Positions 5,584 to 6,566 of a stretch of 6,566 nt of DNA are shown in pieces. The notes under the pieces are model-generated. The model worked only from the letters and a program-made list of their open reading frames with translations, was not told the origin of the DNA and searched no databases. The stretch spans positions 27,023 through 33,588 of the forward strand of contig NZ_KL585388.1 of the NCBI RefSeq assembly GCF_000721935.1, given 5' to 3'. How positions within the stretch are numbered: position 1 is the first letter of the stretch; each line of letters starts with the position of its first letter. The position numbers and the translations under genes are program-made. This DNA comes from Streptomyces sp. NRRL WC-3549. GTDB taxonomy: Bacteria; Actinomycetota; Actinomycetes; Streptomycetales; Streptomycetaceae.

Positions 5584-5643
5584 TTCGACGTGTGCGCATA
5601 CCGGGCATATCGTGTTAATAGGCCGAAATGAACGGGTGCGCAA
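5584..5643. promoter_or_regulatory. AT-richer divergent promoter region (lipoprotein / slipin)
   Basis: This is the most AT-rich patch of the window. Rightward, TTCGAC (5584-5589), an 18-base spacer and TATCGT (5608-5613) would start transcription about 50 bases before the slipin ATG. Leftward, TTGCGC (5638-5643), a 17-base spacer and TATTAA (5615-5620) could serve the lipoprotein gene with a leader of about 155 bases. Both -35 boxes are weak matches, so these are guesses. Confidence 0.35.
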
Positions 5644-5668
5644 TGATGTGCCCGGGAGCAGGGGGCCC

Positions 5669-6566
5669 ATGATGGTCGAGGGGCTGGTGATCGCCGCGGT
5701 CGTGGTGATCGTCGTTTACGCACTGGCCGCGGCGCGCGTGGTCAAACAGTACGAACGAGGAGTGGTGCTCCGGCTGGGCCGGTTGCACGACCAGGTACGC
5801 GACCCGGGGTTCACCATGATCGTCCCGGTCGTGGACCGGCTGCACAAGGTGAACATGCAGATCGTGACGATGCCGGTGCCCGCGCAGGACGGCATCACCC
5901 GGGACAACGTGACGGTCCGGGTGGACGCGGTCATCTACTTCAAGGTGGTCGACGCGGCGAGCGCGGTGATCCAGGTCGAGGACTACCGGTTCGCGGTCTC
6001 GCAGATGGCGCAGACCTCACTGCGCTCCATCATCGGTAAGAGTGATCTCGACGACCTGCTGTCGAACCGGGAGAAGCTCAACGAGGGCCTGGAACTGATG
6101 ATCGACAGCCCGGCGGTCGGCTGGGGTGTGCAGATCGACCGGGTGGAGATCAAGGACGTGTCGCTGCCCGAGACCATGAAACGCTCCATGGCCCGGCAGG
6201 CCGAGGCCGACCGGGAACGCCGCGCCAGGGTCATCAACGCCGACGCGGAACTCCAGGCGTCCAAGAAGCTGTCCGAGGCGGCCCAGCAGATGTCGAGGCA
6301 GCCCGCGGCGCTGCAACTGAGGCTGCTGCAGACGATGGTCGCCGTCGCGGCCGAGAAGAACTCCACGCTGGTGCTTCCGTTCCCCGTCGAGCTGCTCCGT
6401 TTCCTGGAGCGCGCGCAGGGGCAGCCGGGGCAGCAGACCCCGGCACCCGAGTCCCAGGCACCGGTCGAGGCGCCGGGGGAGGGCGGTGGAGACCAGGAAC
6501 CCGTTCCGTCGCCCACCGCGGCCGGCTCACCGCTGCCGCCGCTCGGCCCGGACCCGCTCGCCCCCC
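5669..6566 (+). CDS. Slipin (SPFH/stomatin/band 7) family membrane protein, 3' end cut off
   Basis: The frame is open from ATG 5669 to the window edge (299 residues seen, no stop). The start is ATG 5669 or the adjacent ATG 5672; AGGGGG (5660-5665) is better spaced for 5672. An in-frame GTG at 5648 lacks a ribosome binding site. A hydrophobic anchor at about 5-22 is followed by the band 7 domain: 'YERGVVLRLGR' (28-38), 'DPGFTMIVPVVD' (45-56), 'QDGITRDNVTVRVDAVIYFKV' in two parts (73-80, 81-93), 'QTSLRSIIG' (115-123) and 'WGVQIDRVEIKDVSLP' (152-167). A charged coiled-coil helix with 'QAEADRERRARVINADAE' (177-194) and the 'EKNSTLVLPFP' block (229-239) follow, all typical of slipins. From about 250 on there is a Pro/Gln/Gly-rich, probably disordered tail. 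Slipins oligomerise in membrane microdomains and are often paired with an NfeD protease, which could lie past the edge. Confidence 0.93.
   Translation, partial: MMVEGLVIAAVVVIVVYALAAARVVKQYERGVVLRLGRLHDQVRDPGFTMIVPVVDRLHKVNMQIVTMPVPAQDGITRDNVTVRVDAVIYFKVVDAASAVIQVEDYRFAVSQMAQTSLRSIIGKSDLDDLLSNREKLNEGLELMIDSPAVGWGVQIDRVEIKDVSLPETMKRSMARQAEADRERRARVINADAELQASKKLSEAAQQMSRQPAALQLRLLQTMVAVAAEKNSTLVLPFPVELLRFLERAQGQPGQQTPAPESQAPVEAPGEGGGDQEPVPSPTAAGSPLPPLGPDPLAP

Noticed and set aside
5089..5631. Rightward 180-residue open frame over the lipoprotein gene
   Set aside because: It is antisense to a lipoprotein with a clear lipobox and is made of Gly/Ala/Arg-rich shadow sequence.
1..6566. CRISPR array, tRNA/rRNA, insertion sequence, phage or defence system
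   Set aside because: I found no regularly spaced repeats, cloverleaf, transposase, integrase or nuclease/helicase module on either strand.

Overview
The window looks like ordinary chromosomal DNA from a Streptomyces or close actinomycete relative. Base composition is very GC-rich, many reading frames stay open by chance, GTG starts are common, and no TTA codon lies in frame in any called gene. The order PAC2-family gene, coaE, small TPR-protein gene matches, as I recall it, the segment just downstream of rpsA in Streptomyces genomes. rpsA itself is not visible; only about 38 bases lie to the left of the first terminator.

Layout from left to right. (1) 39-1024: a leftward gene for a secreted right-handed beta-helix protein, with a strong terminator after it and a good promoter before it. 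The promoter's -35 box sits between two 11-base direct repeats, the arrangement described for Streptomyces chitinase promoters. (2) 1300-3305: a rightward run of three housekeeping-type genes. The first encodes a PAC2-family protein with a hairpin next to its ribosome binding site. The second is coaE (dephospho-CoA kinase), which has no Shine-Dalgarno sequence and may be leaderless. The third encodes a small TPR protein. (3) 3326-3622: a leftward gene for a two-helix membrane protein, convergent with the TPR gene; the two stop codons lie in an inverted repeat. (4) 3701-4846: a rightward gene for an ADP-ribosylglycohydrolase-family enzyme with intact metal-binding motifs, divergent from the membrane protein gene. 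(5) 5086-5448: a leftward gene for a small lipoprotein of unknown function, with perfect palindromes at its stop codon and upstream. (6) 5669 to the right edge: a rightward slipin (SPFH/stomatin) gene that is cut off by the window.

The genes do not form one obvious pathway. coaE completes coenzyme A synthesis. The PAC2 and TPR proteins are conserved neighbours of unknown function. The beta-helix protein, lipoprotein, small membrane protein and slipin belong to the cell envelope or its outside. The ADP-ribosylglycohydrolase suggests reversal of ADP-ribosylation or a related N-glycosidic hydrolysis. I see no CRISPR array, RNA gene, insertion sequence, phage module or defence island, and no convincing undescribed multi-gene system. 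The points most worth checking are regulatory: the chitinase-like repeats, the possible leaderless coaE promoter and the leader hairpin of the PAC2 gene.
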